Positions 54,563 through 64,000 of a stretch of 64,000 nucleotides of DNA are shown in pieces; the first letter of the stretch is position 1, and each line of letters starts with the position of its first letter. Made by a program: the position numbers and the translations under genes. Location of the stretch: the NCBI RefSeq assembly GCF_027580225.2, contig NW_027395283.1, positions 8,690,001 through 8,754,000 on the forward strand, read 5' to 3'. The notes below the pieces were generated by a model. The model had not been told where the DNA came from, ran no database searches, and was given only the letters and a program-made list of their open reading frames with translations. Source of the stretch: Misgurnus anguillicaudatus. Lineage: Eukaryota > Chordata > Actinopteri > Cypriniformes > Cobitidae.

Positions 54563-55319
54563 GTGAGTAGAGCTCATTTAAATAAATGTTTAAAGTAAAC
54601 TCATGCAGTGTAATTTAAATCCTAGAATATAAATATTAGAAATAAATGTAAATTGATCTGCTGCTGTTATAGGCTGTGTATCCTTTAAACCCAACAAACA
54701 GAAAATATAAAGTGTACATGAACAACACTTGATGCTTTGTCAGATCAACACAATAAGAATTCAATCCAATGTCTGAGTCTGTTTACTAACTGTGATGTTG
54801 AGTTTGTTCACTCCAGGATTTAATACTGTGATCTTACTCTTCTTACACATTATATATGATGTTTGTTAATGGGGTTTGTTTGATAGGCCGACACCACTAT
54901 AGTTATGCACACTTGACTAGATGTTCTTCTTAAACTCTTTTTATAACAACTTGGTTTTTATTTCATGTTTTAAGCATTATTTATCAAATCATCAGAATAC
55001 AGAAATAACAACACAAACACAATATATACACAACAGATAAACACAAAGTACAGATGATAAATGATAGAGATGAAGATTAGAAAAAAGAAGAGAAAGTCAA
55101 CTCTTAAAATCTGATGGACACTTCACACAACTCTCTGAAGAGCTTTGACATTGATGCTGTTTCTCTTTATTTACACGACTGTCAACCTCCAGGACTTTTA
55201 AAATAAAGCATCACCTTCATTTTCTTACTGTTTGTGTGTGAACTCATACAACTGTCAGTGTGTCATTATATTATACTACATACATATCAATACATTCATC
55301 TCTTACATTGACATTAAAT
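54563..55319. other. Intron sequence
   Basis: No recognised element. Contains ordinary AT-rich intron sequence. Confidence 0.5.
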
Positions 55320-56229
55320 GAAGAGTTTGGTTCCATAAAAAACAAAAAAATTCAAATCCATAACTTGATTTTCAAAGATTTATTATAAAAACAGATTATT
55401 TTTTCCACAAAATGCAATAAATCCATGACAAGTTTTTATTCAAAATGCTATAAATCTATTGAATACATCGCCTATATAAATGTGCATTCGTCTTTGCCAT
55501 GTTATATTCATTTAGTTGACTAGTTGTACACACTAATTAAAAATATAAACATTTATGTCATTAATCAAAACACTTACTTTGTCATATTAAGAACACTGTC
55601 ATTGCTGCAGTTATACTTGACGTCGTCGCTTAAAGTTTTTCACAGCGATCAGCTGTAAAATGTTTTGGTCCTGCTTGATTTTCGTTGACTTTGAGTAAAA
55701 TTATGGAAAGTTTTTCATAAGATCCACTGGGATCAATGTGTTATCATGACAGAAACTTGATGCTGTCGGCCCGGGCAAACAAGCACCCGTCTCCCGAGTG
55801 CCTCTTGCGTAAATTATTAGATGTTGATGGCTTACGTTTCTTTCCCGTCACAGAAAACCATCACAGGTTTATCAATGCTATTAAAGTATTATTTTGTTTT
55901 TGTTTGTTTGGTGATCACGAAGTACAAAGTAGATGAGGAAAACTTGGACTCTGTGTACTCAGCGTGCCGCCATTGTTTGTTTACATTGCGTGGAATGGTG
56001 CGCTGTAATCTGTGGAGTGGATTTATGGCATTCTGTAGAAAAGGGCGAGTGGCGTTTATTGCATTTTGGGAAAAAAGGGAGAAAAGATGACAGAATAACA
56101 CGGCGGATATTGGATTTTGCGTAAAATTAAGAATTTACTTTTTAATACTGACCTGATATAATACTGATTCTGGCAGGAACTCATTTTTTTCAAAAATGGC
56201 GTTTATTGCGTTTTGGAACCAAACTCTTC
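55320..56229. mobile_element. 910-bp DNA transposon, TIR GAAGAGTTTGGTTCCA
   Basis: GAAGAGTTTGGTTCCATAAAA at the left and its inverse at the right ('ttttggaaccaaactcttc'). Subterminal 'tgcaataaatcca' and 'gcgtttattgca' words are also inverted. The flanks 'ttaaat' and 'aaatatt' may give a short AAAT duplication. No coding region. Confidence 0.8.
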
Positions 56230-56435
56230 AAATATTCAGAGGAAATAGATGAAATGTGTTTTTGTATTGTTGTAGCTCATGTGTATGTGATAAACAGATT
56301 GTTGACATGTTTATTATGTTGAAGATTTCATTTCTATCACTGACTGACAGCACTAATAGTTTGTTTTTCTATCTCTTCATCTGACACTGATGATGATCTC
56401 ATATCTAATTGACTTTCTCTTTCATTTTTATTCAG

Positions 56436-56960
56436 GGCTTTTCCACAGTTTACAGTAAAGATGTAAAGATGTCTGATCTTCAGTATGATCTGATGGTGCA
56501 TAAGAAGACACAATAGTGACATCACTTCCTCTTAACCGTATGAGTTGATTATTCAGCACAGGATCTGATCTGTGACTTTATCTAAATCTGACTTTGAAGT
56601 GTTGGAGGTAAATCTTCATCCTAACTCAGCTTCTGTCTACACATTTCCTATAAGAGCGATTTATCAGTCAGTGTAAGAGGAGCAAGAAATCTCATAGGAT
56701 CATAAACTGAAGTAAATACTGACAAGATTCCTCTTCTTCTACACTGTTGGGGTTTTTAACTTCATCTTAAACTGAAATGTGTTCAAGTTCAGCACAACAT
56801 TGAAGACTCGCAGCTCATTTATCTCTAAATCCAAATATTGGACGTCTTTGCTTTTGTGTTCTTCAGGATCTGACTGCAGGACTTTTTCATGATTATCTGA
56901 TCAATTACAAAAAAGTTCAGACACTGAATGAAATGTAAATAAAATCACAAAGTTTTATAA
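56436..56960 (+). CDS. NLRC3-like terminal exon with 3' UTR
   Basis: The acceptor 'tttttattcag' is followed by G|GCT, which completes the split codon of exon 3. It codes for only nine more residues (AFPQFTVKM) and stops at TAA 56,464-56,466. The rest is 3' UTR; AATAAA is at 56,938-56,943. A short tail without a B30.2 domain is one of the known end types of fish NLRC3-like genes. The match of phase and position supports that the three LRR exons belong to one transcription unit. Confidence 0.7.
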
Positions 56961-57289
56961 AATGATCGTTTTATTAGCAGAATCAAAGTGAATCATGTAA
57001 ATGAAGATTGCTTTCAGAGGACTCACTGACCTTTAAACGCACACTTGAAGTTGCTCTCAGCATAGAAACCACAGATCCAGATGAACAACAACTGAGAAAA
57101 AGAAGATTCAGCAGCAACAATGCATAAGATAAATGAAAAGACTGTTTATCACCAGAGACTATTATGATATCATTTTAAAGACAAAAAAGGCATAATTCTC
57201 AGGAATGTTCTTTGAAAAATGTCAAAATTGTGTAAAGATTGAGTAAATAAAGAGGTTCATAGGAAGGGAGTACCAGGTCTTATTGAGTT

Positions 57290-58565
57290 GAAGTGATATT
57301 AAACATGAGACATCTGCACCATACTCTCCACACCAAAATCACACTGCTGAACGAAACCAGAGAACCTTATTCAATATGGCTAGGTGCATGCTAATAGAAA
57401 AGTGGGTTACCAAAAACATTGTGGACCTATGCAGTCCAGACAGCTGATGTAGTGAGAAACAGATGTTTTAATAACAGGACTAAACAGATGTTAACAGACA
57501 GACAACCGAACATTTCTAGGATGCAGAAGTTTGGTATTTCATGTTATGCTTATCAACATGACAAAGGAAAGCTGAACTTGAGATGTGAGAAGGGCATTTT
57601 TGTAGGATATGACAAGAATAGTCCTGCATACATGATCTACTATCCTGATAGCAGGAAAATACAGAAACACAGACTAGTTGAGTTTCTACCCAGAATGAGT
57701 ACTGAGACAGACAAGATACAGATTGATGATGATTATGATGATTTTGGGGTTAGGAATAATCTTAGAGAATCAAAAAAGCGAAGTCCTGAAATTAATCTGC
57801 AAAGTTCTCAGTAACAGATCACAGTGAAAGAAGTGTGAGAAAACCAAACACAAATAGATGATGAACCTGAACAAAGAAGAAATCCTGCCAGAGAGAGGAA
57901 AAGGTCGTGTTATTTAAATGATTATGTTTGTAGTTTTCAAGGTGATGTAGCTGACATTGATTATTATTACAAACTTGTATGCAATGAACCTCAAACATAC
58001 AAAGAAGCTGAAACATCAGAGAAGACAGATGAGTGAGTTAAGATTATAGATGAAGAGATGAAGTCATTAAAGGAAAGTGTAACGTTTACCCTGATCAGTC
58101 TACATGAAGATAAAGAATTAGTGAGGGGTAAGTGTGTCTACACTATTAAGAAAAACAGTGATGAACAGACAAATACAAAGCACAATATGATGTCAAATAT
58201 TAAAGTCAAGAGAGAGGTGTGAACCATGACGAGACTTTTACTACAACTGCCAGTATGACGAGATACTGAAACAGAAAACAGTTCAGGAAAATATGATTGA
58301 TCATCAAATGGATGTAAAGACAGCATATTTACACGAGTGTTAGAAAACATTGATGGACTGAAATATCAATCTAGACTTTATGAAGACAATCAGGGTGTCA
58401 GCAAAAAATCCTGTAAACATGTGGACATTAAATGTCATTTTGTGAGGTCTGTGATAAAGGAGGACAGAATTAGTCTGAGATACTGTCCAACTGATGATAT
58501 GATTGAAGATATACTAACAAAACCAGCAACAATCATCATGACATTTAACTCATTTATGTTTGCTG
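57290..58565 (+). pseudogene. Ty1/copia-like retrotransposon remnant
   Basis: Integrase end: 'SAPYSPHQNHTAERNQRTL' (catalytic Glu) and 'MARCMLIEKWV', then, one frame over, 'LWTYAVQTADVVRNRC', 'FGISCYAYQHDKGKLNLR' and 'GIFVGYDKNSPAYMIYY' (57,419-57,814). The RT start is recognisable in pieces ('DEEMKSLKE', about 58,045; 'VYTIKKNSD', 58,135; 'MDVKTAYLH', 58,308). The RNase H end follows at once: 'SKKSCKHVDIKCHFVRSVI' and 'LRYCPTDDMIEDILTKPA' (58,400-58,530). Most of RT and RNase H is deleted and several stops occur. No LTRs recognised. Confidence 0.85.
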
Positions 58566-59023
58566 TATGAATTTTCTTCTGTTGAAATGATCAAATAGAA
58601 ATGTGAGTGTTCAGATTTATAAGTATTGTGCTCTCATTTATATTTGATTTGTTTCACTTTTATTTTTTGTGAGCCAGCCAATCACATTGCAGAGTGTATG
58701 TCATGTGACCTAATCAGTGACTGAATGAATTTTCATTTTCATGATGGTAGTTTGTGAAGTTGTTACAGGATAAATTTCTAACCATTTGGAATGAGAATCT
58801 ACTAAAATCTTTCTCAAGGGTCCTGTATAATCCACATGTGTGACCAGCAGACATCAGATGATCACAGCCAGAACGCTCGTGTCGATGGTGCCGGCCGGTG
58901 ATCAGACCCACACTCTGTGTCTGAGCTGTGATACGAGACAGAGCTGTGATCAGACCTCATATCTGATCATGTGACAGTCTTTGTGTCTGTAATGTCTCTC
59001 CTTACACACGTACGTGCTACAAC
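58566..59023. other. No gene seen
   Basis: Sequence between the copia remnant and the Ig exon. Repeated 'gtgatcagacc' and 'gagctgtgat' words lie at about 58,898-58,960. Confidence 0.5.
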
Positions 59024-59170
59024 CTGCAGGTTAAGGACACAGGTGCTCTTTCCTATGATGTTTGACGCAGTGCACTGATACAGGCCGGATGTGCTGGTGC
59101 TGATGTTTCTCAGTGTCCCTGCATCTGATCTGAGAACAGCACCATCAGTTATCTTATACATTTCATTCAT
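59024..59170 (-). CDS. Immunoglobulin-domain exon (CTX/IGSF11-like)
   Basis: On the minus strand, 'gtgcag' (acceptor) precedes 147 nt encoding 49 residues: '[16 protein letters not shown]', '[18 protein letters not shown]' and 'VLNLQ', followed by a possible donor 'gttgta' (or a later one, 'gtgtgtaag'). The D/S-G-L-Y-Q-C pattern is the F strand of a V- or C2-type Ig domain, and the IG-STC-LNLQ ending resembles CTX-family adhesion proteins such as IGSF11, CLMP or CXADR. No other exon of such a gene is visible, so this is either one exon of a gene running beyond the window or an isolated fragment. Confidence 0.6.
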
Positions 59171-59793
59171 CTGCACATTCAACACACACTTTAGATTTCA
59201 GTGGAGAAAATAAAGAAACTGTGAATAATGTTTCTATTGTCTATGACGCACTGCAGAATAACTGTAATAACACAAATGTCCTGTAGGTGGCAGTGGAGGC
59301 GGAATTTTCTTTAGATCTTTTAATGTTTAATGTTCGATAATAATCTTGATATTTTGTGTTTTTATTCAATAAAAAGTTTATGTTAGCACAATTATATTTT
59401 ATCTACAATTAATCTTTTAAACTAAAGTGTGTGTTTTTAAGACCTCGCTGTGTTTATTAAACCAAACAAAGTTCACACTATGATAAATACATGAATGTAA
59501 ATGTAGTTCACACAAATAATAAAATATCACTTAGTCTACATTATATTAAACCCATATGACTTTATTAGGTTTACATTAGTTCAACAAAAGAGGAGTAATT
59601 TTGATTTGAGTTTAATTATTGTTAATGCTGATGTGCTCTTTGTTTCATGCAGTGAATGTAAACATATTGACTCACATTAATGATTAAGTCTCGTTTATAA
59701 ATTAAATCTGTTAAATTATTTGTAATCAGATGTTTAATGTTTGTTTACTGTCAGCAGATGGAGAAACACCTCAAACACTTCCTCATACAATAG
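59171..59793. other. No gene seen
   Basis: AT-rich sequence upstream of the promoter-like block; nothing else recognised. Confidence 0.5.
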
Positions 59794-59855
59794 TGACGTC
59801 ACAGATGAAAGTGAAAGTAAATTGTTTCCTGTTTATCTTCCGCCATTTTGAACAG
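59794..59855 (+). promoter_or_regulatory. Promoter-like block: CRE, IRF/ISRE, YY1-like site, first-exon donor
   Basis: Within 62 bp: TGACGTCA (59,794-59,801, perfect CRE), GAAAGTGAAAGT (59,807-59,818, perfect IRF element GAAANNGAAANN), TTTCCTG (Ets/STAT-like), TTCCGCCATTTTG (59,838-59,850, YY1-like, often at a start site), then AACAG|GTAGAG (possible donor of a non-coding first exon). This is the layout expected of an interferon-inducible gene reading to the right, whose coding exons would lie downstream or beyond the window. Confidence 0.5.
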
Positions 59856-60227
59856 GTAGAGTTGATTTCTTAACATATCGATGATCAAAGTGATTAATAT
59901 AACATGTATAAACAGCTTTACAGGTATTTGTGTGTGTGTAATTGATGTAAAAGTTGTAGTATTTTGAGAAAGTGAATCCAGTCAGATTGTGATGACAGCG
60001 AGTGTTCAGTGGCCGGTTGCATAAAACTTAAAGACTAGTCTTAAAAGTTAGTCATGAATTTTTTTCTTTAAGACTGATCATAACTGTTTTAAGTAGGCTA
60101 TGTTACATAAAAAGGTAGAAATTTAAATCCAAATAATAAGACTCTTTTAAATTCAATAATTTCTTATCTTAAAATTACTGTTAACAAGTTGATCTATCAA
60201 TATTTACAGTCGAGGAAAACATTAAGA

Positions 60228-61865
60228 GGGTGATTCTCTGAATTGGGTGCCTTTTGGGTCATACTTTTTTTTAAATATATACCTTAAATAGTTATATTTT
60301 TGATCATTTCATGTGATAGTGGATTAGTCAAACCTTTAAGAAAATACATTTTCCCACCTCAGGCATGAAATTCTAATCAATATTGAGTGTTTTTTTCCAC
60401 TTGGACTTGGACCCTGTTTAAATATGATTTAAAAAGATTTTCAAGTAAATTCTTGTAGAAGCTTTTCAATGAGATGTCCCTTGTTTGATATCATTTATTG
60501 CATGTAGAATTTTTTTTTTAATGCTCACCATTTGAATACCAAATCAGGTCATGAAAACTGTATTTAACATTGGTCTTCATATCTTATCACAAAATATGCG
60601 TTAACATTAGAATTTAATCAGGCTTTCATATTTTTTCAGACTGTCCTGTAAATTCTGCACACAGCAAAACAAACTTTGACCTAATTTGTCGTTTTATCAC
60701 CAAAATATTAATAAAAACTATCAAATAACAGGGTTGAACTCAGCATAACGGGGTTGAAAATGATAACAGGGTTGAAGTGATGATCATCATTTAATATAGC
60801 ATGGATTTCTTACCTGTAAAATTAATGATATCACATTCAATAAAATTGTATTTTATTAAAGTTGGCAAAAACAAACAAACATTTTAATAAGTATTTAACA
60901 TTAAATCAAAAGAATTAAGGATTAATTGATCAAAAACATCAATCGATCTTTCAATTTGGTTTTATTGAACATAAAATACCATAATCGATTATTTCTAACA
61001 GGTCACATAACAATATAACAAGTCTACAATTGAGTACTCTACTAAAAAGGGTCAAATTTTCAACCCCGTCACAACGATTCAACCCTGTTATAATAAAAAT
61101 GTGACGGGGTTGAATGTGACAGGGTTGAAGTTTTTGCCTAACAGTAGCTGTAACTCCGTACTTAACTAAGACAGTAGCATCACATGGCATTTAGGAAATC
61201 ATACAAGTTTAATGTTTTGCAAAAACATTTATTTAATTTCTTAAACCGTTGTTTACTATCATTTAGTAATACAACAGAGTTGAAATGTTGAGCCTGACAA
61301 TCTTAATCTGACAGTGAAAAACATGAAATAAATGTAAGAAAAGATTCTACACTTGCCTTTCTTTGCAGCATGTTCTTCAAGAGACTTGTGTGATATCACT
61401 TTCTGGGTGTGATGCCACAGGGATTGATCCGTTATTTTTATAGGGGGGTAAATAGTATGGCGTGACGGGGTTGAAAACAAACTGGAGGACGTGTATAAAT
61501 ATTGCAATTTCATATATAATTAATGCATTTTTATATACATATGTATATTTTAGTTAAAGTAAACCCACGTATGATTAAATTAGCAGTAACTATTTTGCAT
61601 TAATTGCAGTTTTTATGTGTTTGATATTCAATGAAAATGTAATGATGGTTAGTGGGGACATGCAAGTATGCTTGTTGTCTACTACTTCGGCAACCCATAT
61701 CTATAAATTAAAATAAAATAAAAGCATTTTTTGTTGCATTATAATGCAAAGGCACCTGGTTCTATTAATTGATTGCGTTAAAATGCATTTTGTGATTTCC
61801 TTTAATTAAAAATCTTTGAAGTAAGTTTGGGGGACTTAAAGGGCACCCAATTCAGAGAATCACCC
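60228..61865. mobile_element. 1.6-kb DNA transposon, TIR GGGTGATTCTCTGAATTGGG
   Basis: GGGTGATTCTCTGAATTGGG followed by 'tgcc' at the left is repeated inverted at the right ('ggcacccaattcagagaatc' then 'accc'). No clear target duplication. It contains at least seven GGGTTGAA or TTCAACCC words at 60,730-60,780, 61,060-61,135 and 61,465. No transposase. Confidence 0.85.
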
Positions 61866-62618
61866 ACACTGTAAAAAGTCATTCTGCAGGCTTGTAGATT
61901 TTATGAAATTGAATATGTAAACTTTATTTAATAAAATTAATTTCATGTAGTTTGTTATTTTTTTTGTGTTAAAATTCTTTAAAAATGACTGGAATAAAAA
62001 CAACTTATTGTTTTTGTGAAGGATTTAGCTATTCTTATTGTGTATCTGCGCATGTAGCGAATACTGAATAAATCCAACGCAATATTAATCAGCTGTTTTA
62101 AATCAAAAACCATTCCGGGTTGTATTGCAGGTCGTGAGCGCTGAGCAGACGGATTTAGGAAATATTTCTGTTATTGTGCCAACATTCAAAGTTTTGAAAG
62201 CATTTCAGTCGAGAATGTATGTTTTTTAAACAAGATTCTGCAGTAGGGTTATAAAGATATCGCCTATTTAAACATTTCCTTCGAGTTTTGTGGCGATGGG
62301 AGCTCCAGATAATCAGCCGGCGCTCCGCGCGTAAATATACCGGTCAACGTCGCCTCACCTCGGCCAGTCTCTGAAAATCTCCGCTGGCTGTGACGTCAAT
62401 GTAGTGTTTAAACTGTGGATAAAATTCATTTCGGGTAAATTTAACGGGCAATCTTTAGTCTTATAAGTCTATAAGCAGGGTTTCTTTGTATAATTTGTTT
62501 GTAATTTGTAAATATTAATTACAATAAGGATTAATATGAACTGGGTTTGTACGTAACTTCAGCTTTAGGACCCAGGAGGTCGCATATCTAGGATGCATTC
62601 GTCGATTCGCATGCTGCG

Positions 62619-62995
62619 ATTGGTGGTCCAGATGCAACTCATTTTGAGTGACAGAAAAACTGACCAATCATACTGTTCCTCTGAATGGGTGGGTTCTCTT
62701 ATCACTAACTCTCATAGATATGTATCATGTATGTATCTAATATGACAAATTCTGCTCGCACGCTCGCTTAGTTCGTGTTATAAAAATAAATGTGACTTTA
62801 CCGCGGTCTTTTTCGGTTTATTTAGTTTTGTGTTAACTATATCCACAAAGTATTCGAATAAATTGGTAATATAAAACTATTCTTCGCTATAAAATAATAT
62901 TGTGTTCAATTGCGACGCCCTGTGTTGAATTTTCCCGCGAGTACAGTATCATTACTGAGGGGAAATATAACATTATTCATTTAATTCCACAAAAG
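62619..62995 (+). promoter_or_regulatory. Possible second promoter with CCAAT and E2F-like sites
   Basis: Two CCAAT boxes in opposite orientation (ATTGG 62,619-62,623; CCAAT 62,664-62,668), an E2F-like TTTTCCCGCG (62,930-62,939) and a strong donor consensus AAAAG|GTGAGTAAG (62,991-63,004). The region from 62,320 is also relatively CpG-rich. The combination is suggestive only; no coding exon follows in the window. Confidence 0.3.
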
Positions 62996-63101
62996 GTGAG
63001 TAAGATATTAAATGTATAAGTTGTCTTTTTAAAATGTTTAAGCTTTCTACATAATGTAAATTGAACATTTTATTATTATTATTAATTTCGCGACCTATTA
63101 T

Positions 63102-64000
63102 CAGGGCTGGACTGGGACAAAAATTCGGCCCTGGCATTTTGGCCCAAACCGGCCCACACTACATATATTTACAAATACCACCCATCTTTGCACGCCTTTA
63201 AGCAATAGCAACTCCAATTCCATAAAAGCACTAAGCCCAATTAATAGCAGGTAGAAAGAGTGAGAGTTGACACAACAAACACTTCTAGAACGTGTTATTT
63301 ATTAATGCAGTAAAACTGTATAATCCACATGAATCCTTAAACAAGCTTCATCCTTCAAACATTTGTAAACATTTTTGTTAGGTCCTAAAAACACTATTCA
63401 CTACACACCGTAGCCTATAATAAATAATGAACACAACAAAAATATTCCTATCTGATTAACTGTCATATTATATGTTGATTACAGTTTTTCTGAATTGCTA
63501 AAAAACTAAACCCCAATCTCTGAACCAAATTCATAGCGGCCTAAACACATTCGTCATGCACTCTTTTGGCTAAACTCTAAACAAACTTCTGAGTAAAACA
63601 CACATTTTACACTGCAATGAACTTGTTTTATAAATGCTAAACACAGGCAGGCTGCTAAAGATAAACACAACTACAACTCAGTTGTCATCAAGCAAACACA
63701 ACAACTCAAAATTGTACACGCTTTTTTCTAATGGTATTCTTTACCAATTGTGTGGATTGTAAACAGTCTGAGAGGCAGATGAAGAGTACCCTATGATGAA
63801 GAACAGGACACCAGAGATGGTGCAATTGGCAAAATTTGCCATTGAATTGCTGACTTTTAACAAAATACAAGTGCTGCTTACAGTAATATTAAAAACTGAT
63901 TATTACTTGCAGTACTTACAGGAAAGTATTCACTACTACATTCACTGAACTAAACTTGTGTGATTACAGTAATAGAGCTTTTTAACATTATCTGTCAATT
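63102..64000. mobile_element. Start of a hAT-like repeat running off the window
   Basis: CAGGGCTGGACTGGGAC at 63,102 followed by 'ttcggccctggcattttggc' is typical of a fish hAT terminus (CAGGG start). The right end is not in the window. Another repeat boundary may lie near 63,475 ('gattacagtttttctgaatt'). Confidence 0.5.

Noticed and set aside
55736..56124. ORFs of 63-89 aa
   Set aside because: They lie inside the 910-bp DNA transposon and have no motif.

Overview
The window looks like a vertebrate, almost certainly teleost and probably cypriniform, genome. It carries DIRS-type tyrosine-recombinase retrotransposons, a Sushi-like chromodomain gypsy element, L2/CR1-group LINEs with 'TTGAA'/'GGATT' 3' tails, many hAT and TTAA-target DNA transposons, and the 174-nt LRR exons typical of the fish NLRC3-like (NACHT-LRR) families. 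There are no operons, CRISPR arrays or other prokaryotic features. The species is an inference; no unique species marker is visible.

Bases 1-7,190 hold two mirror-image minisatellites (60-760 and 6,185-6,660) anchored by the same short unique sequence, two non-autonomous DNA transposons (1,278-2,429 and 3,094-3,701), AT-rich sequence without genes, and the 3' part of a ZMYM1/hAT-like transposase gene on the minus strand.

Bases 7,192-41,914 are one insertion. An L2-like LINE landed in that hAT gene (6-bp duplication ATATTG on both sides; the hAT reading frame continues at 41,921-42,130) and was then repeatedly invaded. Within the LINE lie: a short-LTR gypsy element (gypsy-1), itself carrying a complete-looking LINE with intact ORF1 (SGNH esterase) and ORF2 (11,429-16,180) and several DNA transposons; a DIRS element (DIRS-1, 20,988-28,410) inside a TTAA-type transposon; a second DIRS (31,033-39,357) holding a Sushi-like gypsy (31,131-36,118); and a 922-bp element with a decayed RecQ-like helicase motif (39,406-40,327). 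Part of this nest (about 17,430-20,311) is inverted: the 3' half of gypsy-1 and one LINE endonuclease segment now read on the minus strand. The matching target-site duplications allow the order of events to be read, up to eight levels deep.

Bases 42,130-57,000 contain the 3' end of an NLRC3-like gene on the plus strand: three 174-nt LRR exons (43,452; 44,541; 54,389) with consistent splice sites and a short terminal exon (56,436) with stop and AATAAA. The first two exons and their introns are a tandem duplication. The introns are packed with transposons (44,962-46,566; 47,087-49,116; 49,213-51,260; 51,814-53,607; foldback MITEs; 55,320-56,229). The NACHT part of the gene is not in the window.

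Bases 57,290-64,000 hold a broken copia element, one immunoglobulin-domain exon on the minus strand, a compact promoter-like block with CRE, IRF/ISRE and YY1-like sites (59,794-59,855), a 1.6-kb DNA transposon rich in GGGGTTGAA words, a second possible promoter with CCAAT and E2F-like sites (62,619-62,995), and the start of another hAT-like element running off the end.
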